Of a DNA stretch of 64,000 nt, positions 55,906 through 63,806 are shown piece after piece (position 1 is the stretch's first letter; each line of letters opens with the position of its first letter). The translations under genes and the position numbers were made by a program. The stretch is taken from positions 884,001-948,000 of the forward strand of contig NZ_CP060720.1 in assembly GCF_014397115.1 (NCBI RefSeq), written 5' to 3'. Below the pieces are notes generated by a model. It searched no databases. It was not told the DNA's origin and saw only the letters and a list, made by a program, of their open reading frames with translations. The DNA comes from Vagococcus carniphilus. GTDB taxonomy: Bacteria > Bacillota > Bacilli > Lactobacillales > Vagococcaceae.

Positions 55906-57693
55906 TTGAGTACAAAAGAATTATGGCACACATATGTTCAATCAAGTCAAATTAATCAAGAATTATTACCAAATCATATTGTTGAGTCTTGGGAGTATTG
56001 CATGAATCATGATGTTAATCCTTTCTCAAGACAAGGTGTTGAAAAGGTTTCAGGAAGTGCTTTACGAACGCAAAAGAAAACGTGGGCTTATTTAATTAAT
56101 ATTGTTAAAGATGAAATTCGCCGATTAAATGAGTTTTTCTATATTAAGAAACCACTTTTTATTTTGACGGATAAAAATGGGGTTGTTTTGTGGCGAGATG
56201 GCCATGAGGAAACACGCCATTTGGCAAATGAAATCCGCTTTTCAGAAGGTAGTATTTGGACTGAAAAAGCGGTAGGAACTAACGCAATTGGGATTTCTTT
56301 AAGAACACTTCAAAGTGTAACGGTGGAAAGATTTGAGCATTTTGCAGAAGCTTCTCACCCTTTTACCTGTAGTTCAACGCCTATTTTAGATGGTAACAAT
56401 CAAGTGGTTGCTTGTTTAAATGTTTCTACAATGGAAGAATTAGTAGAATCAGGTTATACCTTATTTGCGTTAAAAATGATTGCTAAAAATGTTCAACAAA
56501 GGATGGCAGAAGTACAGCTAGCTGAGCAAAAAGAAGCTTTTTTAGAAGCTCTAAATTTACCTTTTGAGCAATCCATTCTTGTTGGATTAGATGGAAAAGT
56601 TCTTAGTGTATCTGATGATGTGAAAGAACTACTAGTAGGTAGCGAAGGAAAAACAATAACTGAATTAGCGACATTCAATAAAAATCGTTATACAAAACAT
56701 AACTTATACCAACAGGAAGAATTAATAGGGTTTTGTTATCAATTAGAAACTAAAAAATTAGAACCTTCTTTTATTAGTTTTGGAATAACCTCTCAAAATG
56801 AAAGGTATCAAGTCTTTTTAAATCAACTATCTCAAGCAGCTAAATCAGATTTACCGATTCATATTTATGGTGAAACTGGAAGTGGGAAAGAGGTCTCTGC
56901 TAAGACGATTCACTTTAATAGTTGTCGCCAATCAGGTAAGTTAGTAGCTGTTAACTGTGGTGCACTTAGTGAGAACTTATTAGAGAGTGAGTTATTCGGC
57001 TATGCTCCAGGGGCATTTACAGGAGCTAAGTTAAGTGGTTACAAAGGGAAAATTGAGCAAGCTGATAACGGAACTTTATTCTTAGATGAAATTGATAGTA
57101 TGTCAAAACGAATGCAAGTCGCACTTTTAAGAACATTGGAAGATAAAAAAATTACGCCAATTGGAAGCGACCAAGAAATTAGTGTAAATTTTAGGCTTGT
57201 AACAGCAAGTAATAAAAATTTAAAAGAACTCGTTAATCAGGGAAAATTCAGAGAAGATTTATTTTACCGATTATACGTTGTTCCGTTAAAATTGCCACCT
57301 CTTAGAAAAAGACAAGAGGATTTTGAAGTATTAGTTGAAACATTTTGTGATAAGAAAAATTGGCATCCTATTTGGAAAAATAAAATTAGCGATTTGTCTA
57401 AAGAGTTCGAATGGGAAGGCAATATTAGAGAATTTCATAATTTTTTAGAGAGACTCTATTTATATTTTCCAACAAAAGAGCCTACAAGAGATGAGTTAAT
57501 TGAATTGATTGCAATCGGCTCGATCAAGATTAATCGAATGGAAGAAACTTATTTAGATGAACGTGTTGAGATTATTAATGCGTTAGAATCTACTAATTAT
57601 CATTTGTCTCAAACAGCAGAAAAACTTAATATGGCACGAAGTACTTTGTACCGAAAAATTGATAAGTATCAAATTGAGATTATAAGGCGTTAG
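55906..57693 (+). CDS. acoR: AcoR-like sigma-54-dependent activator
   Basis: Enhancer-binding protein of about 595 residues. An N-terminal sensor of GAF type (about 50-200; FILTDKNGVVLWRDG, GSIWTEKAVGTNAIG, HPFTCSSTPILDGNNQVVACLNVS) precedes an AAA+ domain with Walker A GETGSGKE (322-329), the sigma-54 loop GAFTGA (369-374) and Walker B TLFLDEID. The C-terminal Fis-type helix-turn-helix is NYHLSQTAEKLNMARSTLYRKIDKYQ. TTG at 55906 is taken as start (12 bases after AAAGGG); a GTG at 55897 is the alternative. It faces a -24/-12 promoter ahead of a 2-oxo-acid dehydrogenase operon, as in acetoin loci. Confidence 0.9.
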   Translation: MSTKELWHTYVQSSQINQELLPNHIVESWEYCMNHDVNPFSRQGVEKVSGSALRTQKKTWAYLINIVKDEIRRLNEFFYIKKPLFILTDKNGVVLWRDGHEETRHLANEIRFSEGSIWTEKAVGTNAIGISLRTLQSVTVERFEHFAEASHPFTCSSTPILDGNNQVVACLNVSTMEELVESGYTLFALKMIAKNVQQRMAEVQLAEQKEAFLEALNLPFEQSILVGLDGKVLSVSDDVKELLVGSEGKTITELATFNKNRYTKHNLYQQEELIGFCYQLETKKLEPSFISFGITSQNERYQVFLNQLSQAAKSDLPIHIYGETGSGKEVSAKTIHFNSCRQSGKLVAVNCGALSENLLESELFGYAPGAFTGAKLSGYKGKIEQADNGTLFLDEIDSMSKRMQVALLRTLEDKKITPIGSDQEISVNFRLVTASNKNLKELVNQGKFREDLFYRLYVVPLKLPPLRKRQEDFEVLVETFCDKKNWHPIWKNKISDLSKEFEWEGNIREFHNFLERLYLYFPTKEPTRDELIELIAIGSIKINRMEETYLDERVEIINALESTNYHLSQTAEKLNMARSTLYRKIDKYQIEIIRR

Positions 57694-57719
57694 TAGAATA
57701 ATTAAATTTAATAATGGAT

Positions 57720-57761
57720 GAAGAGTATGACCACTTAATAGGGTTGTACTCTTCTTTTTTT
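57720..57761 (+). terminator. Terminator of the acoR-like gene
   Basis: GAAGAGTA (57720-57727) and TACTCTTC (57747-57754) pair and are followed by seven T. An inner ACC/GGT helix extends the stem. Confidence 0.85.
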
Positions 57762-57792
57762 GTTGCAACAGTTATGGGACAAAAATGTCTCA
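57761..57792 (+). promoter_or_regulatory. Candidate activator-binding palindromes upstream of the aco promoter
   Basis: TGTTGCAACA (57761-57770) is a perfect palindrome. TGGGACA-N4-TGTCTCA (57775-57792) is an inverted repeat with one mismatch. Both lie 50-80 bases upstream of the -24 element, where a sigma-54 activator usually binds. Confidence 0.5.
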
Positions 57793-57822
57793 TTTTATAA
57801 AAAGAAGAACAATAAAGTTTTA

Positions 57823-57837
57823 AATAAAGCGTTTTCT
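57823..57837 (+). promoter_or_regulatory. Candidate CcpA (cre) site at the aco promoter
   Basis: AATAAAGCGTTTTCT matches the lactic-acid-bacterial cre pattern WTGWAARCGYWWWCW at 13 of 15 positions and ends four bases before the -24 element. Carbon catabolite repression of aco operons is known in Bacillus. Confidence 0.5.
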
Positions 57838-57840
57838 AAG

Positions 57841-57857
57841 TTGGCATGATAGTTGCT
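57841..57857 (+). promoter_or_regulatory. Sigma-54 (-24/-12) promoter of the aco operon
   Basis: TGGCAT (57842-57847), five bases, TTGCT (57853-57857) fit the -24/-12 consensus. It is preceded by a sigma-54 activator gene and lies 38 bases before lpd. Confidence 0.9.
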
Positions 57858-57895
57858 TATAAAGAAATGAACCAAATCATAAGGAAGGTGATGTC

Positions 57896-59233
57896 ATGAA
57901 AAAGTACAATCTGATTGTAATTGGTGCGGGTCCTGGTGGCTATGTAGCAGCAGTCGAAGCAGCTAAACTTGGTCAAAAGGTCGCAGTCATTGAAAAAGAA
58001 AAAATCGGAGGTACTTGTCTAAACGTTGGGTGTATTCCATCAAAAGCTTATTTGAAACATGCAGCTTGGGTAGAAGAGATGGAAGAAGCTAACCGTTTTG
58101 GAGTAGTGAATGAGTTAAAGGAAATTGATTTTCCAAAATTAGTCGAGAGAAAAAATGGTGTTGTTAATCAATTGCAACAAGGAATTCATTATTTATTTAA
58201 ACAACAATCAATTGACTATTTTGAAGGAGAAGCTTCTCTTATTAATAAAAAAGAAGTCATGGTTAATGAAGATTTACTAGAAACAGATTATGTCTTACTT
58301 GCTACAGGCAGTCATCCATTTGTTCCACCAATTAATGGTATTGAAAATGTTAATTATTTAACAACAGACACTTTTTTCGAGTTGAAAGAACAACCAAAAG
58401 AATTAGTTATTATTGGTGGTGGTGTCATTGGAATTGAGCTTGCTTTTGCTATGGCGCCTTTAGGAACCAAAGTGACTGTAATTGAAGTTGCCCCAAGTAT
58501 TTTAATGACTGAAGATAAAGAAGCTACTGCTATTATCAGAAATCAATTGAAGAAAATGGGTGTCACTTTATTTGAAGGAGTCACAATTGAAGAAGTGCAA
58601 TCTCAAAAAGTTAAATTAACTAACGAGTCAATCTCGTTTGATCAATTACTTGTCGTAACAGGTAGAAAAGGAAATTTAGAAATTTCAGAGTCGTTAAATT
58701 TAAAGAAAACACCAAATAATAAATTTTTAGAAGTGAATCGCTTTTATCAAACATCAATAGATTCGGTATATGCCGTGGGAGATATTGTTGAAGGCTATAT
58801 GTTGGCTCATGCAGCTAGTAAAGAAGGTATCAAAGCTGTGAGACATATGTTTGCTCAAAAAGAAGCTCCTTTAAAAAATGATCAAGTTCCTCGTTGTGTT
58901 TACACGCATCCTGAAATTGCCAGTTTTGGTTTGAGTGAAGAAGAAGCTAAAGAAAAAGGGTTGGATGTTCTTGTTTCTAAAACAGCCTATTCTGCTAATG
59001 GAAGAGCTATTGCAGGGAATGAAACAACAGGATTTATTAAAATAATTGCTGATAAAAAATACCATGAGATTTTAGGTGGTGTTATCGTTGGCACGAATGC
59101 GACTGAAATGATTCATACCATTTTAGCGGTAAAAGAATCAGAAGGTCGTTTAGAAGAAATTGAAAAAATGACATTTGCTCACCCGACATTATCAGAAATG
59201 ATTGGTGAATTGGGTAGCCAAATGATTAACTAA
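57896..59233 (+). CDS. acoL: Dihydrolipoyl dehydrogenase (E3) of the aco complex
   Basis: FAD- and NAD-dependent disulfide oxidoreductase of 445 residues that reoxidises the lipoyl group of E2. The FAD motif is VIGAGPGGYVAAVEAAKLG, the redox-active disulfide GGTCLNVGCIPSKAYL, the NAD motif IIGGGVIGIELAFAMAPLG, the second FAD segment YAVGDIVEGYMLAHAASKEG, and the C-terminal catalytic His-Glu pair AHPTLSEMIGE. AAGGAAGGTGATGTC precedes the ATG. It is the first gene of the operon, ahead of E1 alpha, E1 beta and E2, an order that differs from the acoABCL order of Bacillus. Confidence 0.93.
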   Translation: MKKYNLIVIGAGPGGYVAAVEAAKLGQKVAVIEKEKIGGTCLNVGCIPSKAYLKHAAWVEEMEEANRFGVVNELKEIDFPKLVERKNGVVNQLQQGIHYLFKQQSIDYFEGEASLINKKEVMVNEDLLETDYVLLATGSHPFVPPINGIENVNYLTTDTFFELKEQPKELVIIGGGVIGIELAFAMAPLGTKVTVIEVAPSILMTEDKEATAIIRNQLKKMGVTLFEGVTIEEVQSQKVKLTNESISFDQLLVVTGRKGNLEISESLNLKKTPNNKFLEVNRFYQTSIDSVYAVGDIVEGYMLAHAASKEGIKAVRHMFAQKEAPLKNDQVPRCVYTHPEIASFGLSEEEAKEKGLDVLVSKTAYSANGRAIAGNETTGFIKIIADKKYHEILGGVIVGTNATEMIHTILAVKESEGRLEEIEKMTFAHPTLSEMIGELGSQMIN

Positions 59234-59246
59234 GGAGGATTTACTA

Positions 59247-60212
59247 ATGGAAAAAATGACAAAACAACAAGCAGAGTGGATCTATAAAACAATGAATGAT
59301 ATCAGAAATTTTGAAGATGAGGTTCATCGTATTTTTACCACAGGAGAAATTCCTGGATTTGTCCATTTATATGCTGGTGAAGAAGCTGTTGCAACAGGTG
59401 TTTGTGCTCATTTAACTGACAAAGATTATATCACAAGTACTCACCGTGGACATGGACATTGTATTGCTAAAGGCTGTGATTTAAATGGAATGATGGCAGA
59501 AATCTTTGGTAAAGAAACAGGCCTTTGTAAAGGGAAAGGCGGCTCAATGCACATTGCCGATATTGATAGAGGGATGCTAGGTGCTAACGGAATGGTTGGT
59601 GGTGGTTTTCCAATCGCTGTTGGTGCAGGGCTTAGAAATAAATATTTGAAAACTGATGATGTAGCGATTTGTTTCTTTGGAGATGGAGCTTCTAATGAAG
59701 GAACATTCCATGAAAGTATTAATATGGCGGCTATTTGGGATTTACCAGTTGTCTTTGTTTGTGAGAATAACTCTTTTGGTGAAGCATCAGCTGTTGAATA
59801 TGCATCAGGGTCAAAAACAATTGCTGAAAGAAGCGTTGCATATGGTATTCCTGGAGTTCGTGTGGACGGGAAAGATTTAGTAGCTGTTTATGAAGCTGCT
59901 GGAGAAGCAATCGATAGAGCTCGTAACGGAGAAGGTCCTACTATTTTAGAGTGTGTTACTTACCGTAATTACGGCCACTTTGAAGGGGACGAACAAAAAT
60001 ATAAATCAAAAGAAGGTAAAGAAAAAGAGTTTGCTGATATTGATAATATTCCTGTTTTTAGAGAAGTTGCTCTTAAAAATAAATGGTTATCAGCTAAGAT
60101 AGCAGATGAAATTGAAAGTCAATCTGTAAAAGATGTTGAGGCTGCCGTTTTATTTGCACAAGAAAGTGATGTACCAAAACCAGAATGCTTATACGAAGAT
60201 GTATCTATTTAA
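59247..60212 (+). CDS. acoA: Acetoin/2-oxo-acid dehydrogenase E1 alpha subunit
   Basis: Thiamine-diphosphate enzyme subunit of 321 residues. The ThDP motif runs from GDGASNEGTFHESINMAAIWDLPVVFVCENN, and THRGHGHCIAKG, GKGGSMHIADIDRGMLGANGMVGGGFPIAVGAG and NYGHFEGDEQKYK are family landmarks. The compact length and YASGSKTIAERSVAYGIPG fit acetoin dehydrogenase (AcoA) and related pyruvate types. With AcoB it cleaves acetoin to acetaldehyde and a hydroxyethyl group passed to E2. It starts 13 bases after lpd with AAGGAGGATTTACT. Confidence 0.9.
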   Translation: MEKMTKQQAEWIYKTMNDIRNFEDEVHRIFTTGEIPGFVHLYAGEEAVATGVCAHLTDKDYITSTHRGHGHCIAKGCDLNGMMAEIFGKETGLCKGKGGSMHIADIDRGMLGANGMVGGGFPIAVGAGLRNKYLKTDDVAICFFGDGASNEGTFHESINMAAIWDLPVVFVCENNSFGEASAVEYASGSKTIAERSVAYGIPGVRVDGKDLVAVYEAAGEAIDRARNGEGPTILECVTYRNYGHFEGDEQKYKSKEGKEKEFADIDNIPVFREVALKNKWLSAKIADEIESQSVKDVEAAVLFAQESDVPKPECLYEDVSI

Positions 60213-60239
60213 GTAAAAACAAGATGAGGAGTGACGAAA

Positions 60240-61262
60240 ATGAGTAGAAGAATAACATTTATGCAAGCAGTTAATGAAGGTTTAGATATGGCTATGGATA
60301 AGGATGATCGTGTCATCTTATTAGGAGAAGACCTTGCAGGGGGAACAGGCATTGAACATCTAAATGGAGAAGGTGCTTTTGGTGGTGTGTTTGGTGTTAC
60401 TAAAGGTTTAGTTGAAAAACATGGTTACGAACGTGTTATTGATACACCTATTTCAGAAATGGGTTACATGGGAGCTGCAGTAGGTGCTGCTGCAACAGGA
60501 TTGAGACCAGTTCCAGAGTTAATGTTTAATGATTTTTTAGGCTTTTGTTTTGATACGTTACTAGCACAAGGTTCAAAAATGCGTTATATGTTTGGAGGAA
60601 AAGCAACTATTCCAATGACAGTAAGAACTTGTCACGGTGCAGGCGCTTCAGCAGCTGCGCAACATTCAGGTTCATATTACGGCATGTTTGGTTCAATTCC
60701 TGGGTTGAAGGTTGTTGTTCCATCTAACCCATATGATGCTAAAGGCCTACTACTTTCAGCAATTGAAGATGATAATATTGTTATTTATTCTGAAGATAAA
60801 ACGTTGTATGGCTTAAAAGATGAGGTGCCAGAAGAGTACTACAAAGTAGAAATTGGAAAAGCAAAAGTTAAACGAGAAGGTTCAGATTTAACTATTGTAA
60901 CAATTGGAAAAATGCTATATGTTGCATTAGACGTAGCAGAAGAATTAGAAAAATCAGGTGTTTCTGTTGAAGTTATCGATTTAATTACAGTAGCACCTTG
61001 GGATCAAGAAACAGTTATCAACTCAGTTAAGAAAACAGGTCGTTTGATAGTAATTGATGAAGCTAATCCACATAATAATACAGCAACAGACATCGCTTCA
61101 GTAGTTGGAGATAAAGCCTTCGATTATTTAGATGGTCCAATTAAATGTATTTGTGCACCAAATACACCTGTTCCATTTGCAAGTAATTTAGAAGCTCTTT
61201 ATTTACCAAATAAAGACAAAGTTTTAGAAGAAGCTAAAGAATTAATCGAAGACTTAAAATAA
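60240..61262 (+). CDS. acoB: Acetoin/2-oxo-acid dehydrogenase E1 beta subunit
   Basis: Transketolase-type beta subunit of 340 residues. Typical segments are ITFMQAVNEGLDMAMDKDDRVILLGEDLAGGTGIEHLNGEGAFGGVFGVTKGLVEKHG, VIDTPISEMGYMGAAVGAAATGLRPVPELMFNDF, RTCHGAGASAAAQHSGSYYGMFGSIPGLKVVVPSNPYDAKGLL and the C-terminal EVIDLITVAPWDQETV. The ATG at 60240 is preferred; a GTG at 60231 is part of the ribosome site GAGGAGTG. It follows acoA by 27 bases. Confidence 0.9.
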   Translation: MSRRITFMQAVNEGLDMAMDKDDRVILLGEDLAGGTGIEHLNGEGAFGGVFGVTKGLVEKHGYERVIDTPISEMGYMGAAVGAAATGLRPVPELMFNDFLGFCFDTLLAQGSKMRYMFGGKATIPMTVRTCHGAGASAAAQHSGSYYGMFGSIPGLKVVVPSNPYDAKGLLLSAIEDDNIVIYSEDKTLYGLKDEVPEEYYKVEIGKAKVKREGSDLTIVTIGKMLYVALDVAEELEKSGVSVEVIDLITVAPWDQETVINSVKKTGRLIVIDEANPHNNTATDIASVVGDKAFDYLDGPIKCICAPNTPVPFASNLEALYLPNKDKVLEEAKELIEDLK

Positions 61263-61278
61263 AGGGTAGGTGAAAAAA

Positions 61279-62478
61279 ATGGCTGAAGCATTACTTATGC
61301 CAACATTAGGCTTAACAATGACAGAAGGTACAGTAGACAAGTGGTATAAAGCAGTTGGAGATCCGATTGCTAAAGGAGAAGCAGTTGTCTCAATTAGTTC
61401 AGAAAAATTAACTCATGACGTAGAAGCACCTGCAGATGGTATTTTACTTGCTATTATCGTTGATGAAGGTGGAGAAAAGGCTTGTCAAGGTGTTATTGGT
61501 TATATTGGACAAGAAGGAGAAAGTGTTCCGACTGAAACGATAGAAGTAAAAGAAGAGGTTAAGGAAGACACACCTCTTGAGGAAGAAAAGATTAAAAAAG
61601 AAAACAAACAACCTGTAAAACGTATTACAGATGGTCGTATATTTGCAACACCATTAGCAAGAAAAATGGCAGATGAACAAGGCTATGCATTAGCTGATAT
61701 TATTGGTTCAGGTGGTAATGGTCGAATTACACGCCGCGATGTGGAACGTTTTGTCCCATTAACAACTACCAGTGCAGCACCACAAACTGTTGGTGAAGGC
61801 TTAGAAGGAATGAGAAAAGTTATTGCGCAAAGAATGCATAATAGTTTAGCTCAAACAGCCCAATTAACGCTTCATCGCAAAGCTGATATTACAAATTTAC
61901 TTGCTTTTAGAAAAGAGATGAAACAAAAAGCAGGAGATAATATGAGTCGCAGTACATTAAGTATCAATACTTTACTTATAAAAGCAGTTAGTCGAGCGCT
62001 AAAAGATTGTCCAGAAATGAATGCGTCGTATAATGGAGAAGAACATATTTTACATGAGTCAGTTCATATGGGAATTGCTGTAGCTGTTGATGATGGTTTA
62101 GTTGTCCCAGTTATAAATGATGTTGATAGCAAACCACTATCACAAATTGGAGCGGACTTTGTTAGTGTGACATCTCAAGCTCTTGATGGCACATTACCAA
62201 GCAACCTATACAGCGGCTCAACATTTACTATTACTAACTTAGGCAGTGCTGGAATTGAGTACTTCACTCCTATTTTGAATACGCCAGAAATTGGTATTCT
62301 AGGTGTTGGAAGTACCTCTTCTAAACTTATTTTTAATGACTTGAAAGTAATTGAAGAGATTCAAGAATTACCATTAAGTTTAACATTTGATCATCAAATA
62401 GTAGATGGCTCACCTGCAGCAGACTTCTTAGGACGAATTGTTTACTATTTAGAAAATCCTTATTTATTAGTAGTTTAG
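61279..62478 (+). CDS. acoC: Dihydrolipoamide acyltransferase (E2) of the aco complex
   Basis: Protein of 399 residues forming the complex core. The lipoyl domain (about 1-80) carries Lys43 in SSEKLTHDVEAP. A charged linker (about 82-118) leads to the peripheral-subunit-binding domain (ATPLARKMADEQGYALADIIGSGGNGRITRRDVERF). The catalytic domain ends with the active-site DHQIVDGSPAADFLG. The sequence SEKLTHDVEAP differs from the usual ETDK form but keeps the lysine. The ATG at 61279 follows AGGTGAAAAAA. The operon ends after this gene; no lipoate ligase gene is present. Confidence 0.92.
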   Translation: MAEALLMPTLGLTMTEGTVDKWYKAVGDPIAKGEAVVSISSEKLTHDVEAPADGILLAIIVDEGGEKACQGVIGYIGQEGESVPTETIEVKEEVKEDTPLEEEKIKKENKQPVKRITDGRIFATPLARKMADEQGYALADIIGSGGNGRITRRDVERFVPLTTTSAAPQTVGEGLEGMRKVIAQRMHNSLAQTAQLTLHRKADITNLLAFRKEMKQKAGDNMSRSTLSINTLLIKAVSRALKDCPEMNASYNGEEHILHESVHMGIAVAVDDGLVVPVINDVDSKPLSQIGADFVSVTSQALDGTLPSNLYSGSTFTITNLGSAGIEYFTPILNTPEIGILGVGSTSSKLIFNDLKVIEEIQELPLSLTFDHQIVDGSPAADFLGRIVYYLENPYLLVV

Positions 62479-62519
62479 TACCAAAAAATAAAAATTAATA
62501 ACAATACATTTACTCACAA

Positions 62520-62560
62520 AAAAAGTAGCATACCTTATATAAAAGGTGTGCTACTTTTTG
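62520..62560. terminator. Bidirectional terminator after the aco operon
   Basis: AAAAAGTAGCATACCTT (62520-62536) pairs with AAGGTGTGCTACTTTTT (62543-62559) with one G-U, with A and T tracts for both strands. Confidence 0.92.
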
Positions 62561-62562
62561 AA

Positions 62563-63078
62563 TTATTCATTAATTAAAGCAAGTAATTCATCACTACTTA
62601 TTTTTTGGTCAACTACATGTTCTCCGATGATAACAGTTGGTACAAAGAAGACATTAGCATCAATTGTTTCTTGTACAATGCTTTTAGCAGTCTCTTTGTA
62701 GTCTTGAAGAGTTAATTGTAATTTTTCAGTAGCATAAAGAGCTACCTCTTCATGACTATCTAAATTACCCCAGTCATCTTGCGTTTCATAGATAGCTTGA
62801 ATAGCTACAATCGCATTTTCATCAGTTGGAATATGGTGATGCATAATATTGCCAAGAGCTAGAGAAGGTTTTTCCTTATCGAATAATTTAATAATTCGTT
62901 GAATTTTTCCTTCCGCTACTAATTGTTGCAATAAATCATTTTTTTCATCAGACCATTGTCTACAAAATGGGCATCTGACATTAATATATTCAACGACTTT
63001 AACTGGAGCTTCGTCAGAACCAATTTTTATTCCAGTATCATAATTAATTTTTGATGTTTCAACGTCTGTCATTCCCAT
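62563..63078 (-). CDS. DsbA-like thioredoxin-fold protein
   Basis: Protein of 171 residues with a thioredoxin fold of the DsbA/FrnE-like group. The active site is CPFC (Cys36-Cys39) in VEYINVRCPFCRQW, and the cis-proline loop is NVFFVPTVIIGEHVV. A helical insert lies between. There is no signal peptide or membrane segment, so it should act in the cytoplasm as a thiol oxidoreductase or redox-stress protein. AAGGAAGTGTAAAA precedes the ATG. It starts 12 bases after clpP on the same strand and is probably cotranscribed with it. Confidence 0.87.
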   Translation of the reverse strand: MGMTDVETSKINYDTGIKIGSDEAPVKVVEYINVRCPFCRQWSDEKNDLLQQLVAEGKIQRIIKLFDKEKPSLALGNIMHHHIPTDENAIVAIQAIYETQDDWGNLDSHEEVALYATEKLQLTLQDYKETAKSIVQETIDANVFFVPTVIIGEHVVDQKISSDELLALINE

Positions 63079-63090
63079 TTTTACACTTCC

Positions 63091-63684
63091 TTATTTTAAT
63101 TTAGAGCTATTAACCATTACTTCATCAATTAAACCATATTCTTTAGCTTCCTCAGCAGACATAAAGTTATCACGATCTGTATCTTTTTCGATAATTTTAA
63201 TATCTTGGCCTGTGTTGTCAGCTAAAATTTGATTCAAGCGATCTCTTGTATTTAAGATATGGCGAGCCGCAATTTCAATTTCAGTTGCTTGTCCTTGGGC
63301 ACCACCTAAAGGTTGATGAATCATGATTTCAGCATTTGGTAAAGCAAAACGTTTACCTTTAGTTCCTGCTGATAATAAGAAACTTCCCATTGAAGCAGCC
63401 ATACCTAACACGATTGTTTGAACATCTGCTTTAATGAAGTTCATTGTGTCATAAATAGCTAACCCAGCTGAAACACTACCACCTGGTGAGTTGATATAGA
63501 TATAAATATCTTTTTCAGGGTCTTGAGCATCTAAAAATAATAATTGTGCAATAACAGAGTTAGCAACATTATCATCAATAGGCCCACTTAACATAATAAT
63601 GCGGTCTTTTAAAAGTCTTGAATAAATATCATAAGCTCTCTCTCCGCGAGAAGATTGCTCGATAACTGTTGGTATTAAATTCAT
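63091..63684 (-). CDS. clpP: ATP-dependent Clp protease proteolytic subunit
   Basis: Serine peptidase of 197 residues that forms the tetradecameric barrel used with ClpX/ClpC/ClpE. The catalytic triad is Ser98 in GMAASMGSF, His123 in MIHQPLGG and Asp172 in [38 protein letters not shown] is the normal N-terminus, which includes the hydrophobic IGF-loop contacts. TAGGAGGAAATTTTT precedes the ATG. A CtsR-type repeat overlaps its promoter, so heat induction is expected. Confidence 0.97.
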   Translation of the reverse strand: MNLIPTVIEQSSRGERAYDIYSRLLKDRIIMLSGPIDDNVANSVIAQLLFLDAQDPEKDIYIYINSPGGSVSAGLAIYDTMNFIKADVQTIVLGMAASMGSFLLSAGTKGKRFALPNAEIMIHQPLGGAQGQATEIEIAARHILNTRDRLNQILADNTGQDIKIIEKDTDRDNFMSAEEAKEYGLIDEVMVNSSKLK

Positions 63685-63756
63685 AAAAATTTCCTCCTAA
63701 ACTAAAACAATCAGTAGCTACATTTTAACATAATTTAAATCATCTACCTAGAATAA

Positions 63757-63786
63757 AGTGTAACGAATTGGTCAATAAAGGTCAAA
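63757..63786 (-). promoter_or_regulatory. clpP promoter with CtsR operator
   Basis: The plus strand shows GGTCAAT-AAA-GGTCAAA (63770-63786), the CtsR heptad direct repeat with one mismatch. On the minus strand TTGACC (63785-63780), 17 bases, TACACT (63762-63757) form the promoter, so CtsR would cover the -35. Confidence 0.88.
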
Positions 63787-63806
63787 AGATAAGCTTAATT
63801 TAAAAA

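Noticed and set aside
60231-61281. GTG codons upstream of acoB and acoC as true starts (also at rapZ, tetR, copZ)
   Set aside because: These GTGs are part of AGGAGTG/AGGTG-type ribosome sites; well-spaced ATGs follow 9 bases later in each case.
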